From the NCBI GenBank assembly GCA_021613335.1, contig JAJTWR010000159.1, positions 1,966,501 to 2,030,500 on the forward strand: DNA of 64,000 bases. Reading direction: 5' to 3'. Positions 62,501 to 64,000 of this stretch are shown in pieces (position 1 is the stretch's first letter; each line of letters begins with the position of its first letter). Source of the stretch: Whitmania pigra. Taxonomy: Eukaryota > Annelida > Clitellata > Hirudinida > Haemopidae. The position numbers and the translations under genes were made by a program. The notes beneath the pieces were generated by a model. The model was not told the DNA's origin and made no database searches. It saw only the letters and a program-made list of their open reading frames with translations.

Positions 62501-64000
62501 ATCAATTTAAAGCTCCAATTTAATTAACTAAATTAATTATGTTGTTATTTAAAATAATTAATAAATAAATTATTAAATAAAATGATCAGTAACATTCGAT
62601 AAAGATCATCTAGCAAATAGTTTTTACTGATCATCACAGTATTTGTTCAATGCATGTTTCATTGAACTCTCCTCATTAAAAATCTGCCCACAGTATAACT
62701 TCTTCATGAAGCCAAACCCAAACCCTTAAACATGCTGAATGTTAGTAAAATCCCACGCATCAAAACATATGTCAATACTCATGCAGTCGGATGTTACCCT
62801 TACAAACACGAGCTTATATTATATAAAAAAAATCCACATTATAAAATTTAATATAGTTATTATTTGAATATAATACAAATATTAACACAGACAGACAAAA
62901 TATTTCAGCCACTCAAGTTAATAATTACTCAGAGTACTTACCTTCCCTGTGTTTGACATTCTTTTTATTTTGTATGGCCTCTGTCAGTACAGTTATAATA
63001 TCCAATTGTTTCAGTGACAAAATTCCCAGACCCTTCACAAATCCTGCCAAGCCATAAGCTGCACCTCTCCTTTCTCCATATTTGTCAGATTCTAAGAGAA
63101 TTGTTAAAAGGTTCTTCACAAGACCAGGGGCGTCGCCCTTGATCGGAAGAACCAACGGGGACAGGCAGTTTGCCACTGCTGCTTGGACCTTTTAAGAGAA
63201 GAGCATTCCCGTTGTTAATTATTGCCATCAATAAATCAACATAACAAACTTTGCTCGATAGATATACTTTCACCAAGTTTATAACAAATTGCCACTACAT
63301 ATCAAGCTACTTTACGAAGAAACCTATGTAAAGAATTAAAAAAGCCTTGTACCTGTTCGGATGGTGTGGACAAGGTATCAATGAGCTTGAGAACGATTGG
63401 CTTCAATACGGGGTGCCCTTCGTTCAAATGCTTGGCAAGAGTTCCCATGAGAATGACGACACTCTGTCGTGCGAAATCATACTTTCCTGTTTTCGGAGCT
63501 GTTTTGAGAAATTCCTGGAATGTCTCCAAGAGGAAATCCAAATTTTTCTAGAGACCAATGAAGTAGAGTTTAATTTAGTAACAAATCATCAATAAATTGA
63601 AAAGCAAAGCTGCTGAGGCCCACCTGGCCATGATGGTTGACGACTTGCAGAGCAGAATTAAGCATCTCTGACTGAACCTCCCTGTTTCTATCGACCAACC
63701 CACTCGAGATGAAGAACTTGAACACAATTTCAACATCCTTCTCGTTCATCAACGAAGCAATTTTTCCGATCGCAAGAGTGATTCCGCACCTGGCCGGATA
63801 ATTGTCGGGCGAAGCTTGCTTGAGGACACGTCCAAATTGGTCAACAACTGCAGGCTCAATCTACAAAATTATAATATTGTTTGTCTCAGCTTCAAAAAAC
63901 TTCAAAAGCACTCTACCGATTAACTATTATTCTTATTGCAAAGTCTTTAAAGGTCCTTACATGGAGCTTTTCTTTGTATAATTCCAGCAATTTGTTGAGA
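56553..64000 (-). CDS. GCN1: GCN1, activator of eIF2-alpha kinase GCN2 (C-terminal 1478 codons, 5' truncated by window)
   Basis: 24 exons read right to left, all in phase: 64000-63961, 63860-63624, 63547-63353, 63188-62942, 62460-62339, 62253-62136, 62021-61842, 61775-61347, 61233-61037, 60955-60766, 60670-60384, 60172-60008, 59882-59721, 59633-59541, 59320-59177, 58981-58706, 58630-58514, 58254-58024, 57942-57749, 57681-57470, 57369-57224, 57144-57040, 56971-56750, 56681-56553. GCN1 is a giant cytosolic HEAT-repeat protein that binds (collided) ribosomes and, through its RWD-binding region, activates GCN2 in amino-acid starvation. Near-invariant blocks include [102 protein letters not shown] and [12 protein letters not shown]. 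The TAA stop overlaps an AATAAA. Confidence 0.97.
60289..60345 (+). mobile_element. Decayed retroposed tail in a GCN1 intron
   Basis: CTCCAAATCATCTTGGCTAG, then GCAATGGACTTTAATCAAG and TAAACAAATAAAC, resembles the tails at 26756-26799 and 39043-39100 with several substitutions. It lies in the intron between the GCN1 exons 60384-60670 and 60008-60172. No clear target duplication is seen. Confidence 0.5.

Overview
The window is AT-rich, intron-containing animal DNA. The conserved genes (GCN1, RAD51B, SRD5A3, LAS1 and a POU homeodomain factor) mark it as metazoan. Short GT-AG introns, long AT-rich microsatellites and a dense, varied set of degraded DNA transposons and LINEs suggest an invertebrate. 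I cannot name the phylum from sequence alone. All exon boundaries below were read by eye from splice dinucleotides, codon phase and protein similarity.

Layout: (1) 1-39.7 kb is gene-poor. It holds the 3' end of one gene (1-134), an isolated last exon of a rhodopsin-class GPCR (about 8.6 kb), a few weak exon candidates and many transposon relics: an inverted pair of piggyBac-like elements, hAT elements with 8-bp target duplications, a Tc1/mariner relic, LINE fragments, a three-layer nested transposon and large ATT/TTTA microsatellites. (2) 39.8-41.7 kb is a two-exon POU-homeodomain gene on the + strand. (3) 44.3-49.2 kb holds two tandem LAS1 gene modules on the + strand. (4) 49.6-52.8 kb is RAD51B on the - strand, ending tail to tail with LAS1. 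(5) 53.3-54.6 kb is SRD5A3 (polyprenol reductase) on the + strand, divergent from RAD51B across about 440 bp. (6) 56.6-64 kb is the C-terminal 1478 codons of GCN1 on the - strand, in 24 exons, running off the right edge. A hAT element separates SRD5A3 and GCN1.

The most interesting locus is the LAS1 tandem pair. Exon lengths match almost exactly between the modules. Module 1 has lost the last histidine of the HEPN nuclease motif (RHTLTY) and the C-terminal PLG-type tail. Module 2 keeps both (RHEAAH and a WKYPLG-like tail) but has no recognisable first exon of its own. Module 1's exon 1 can be spliced in frame to either module. This suggests one promoter and start exon making an active and a catalytically dead LAS1 from mutually exclusive exon cassettes, for a nuclease that normally works as a dimer.
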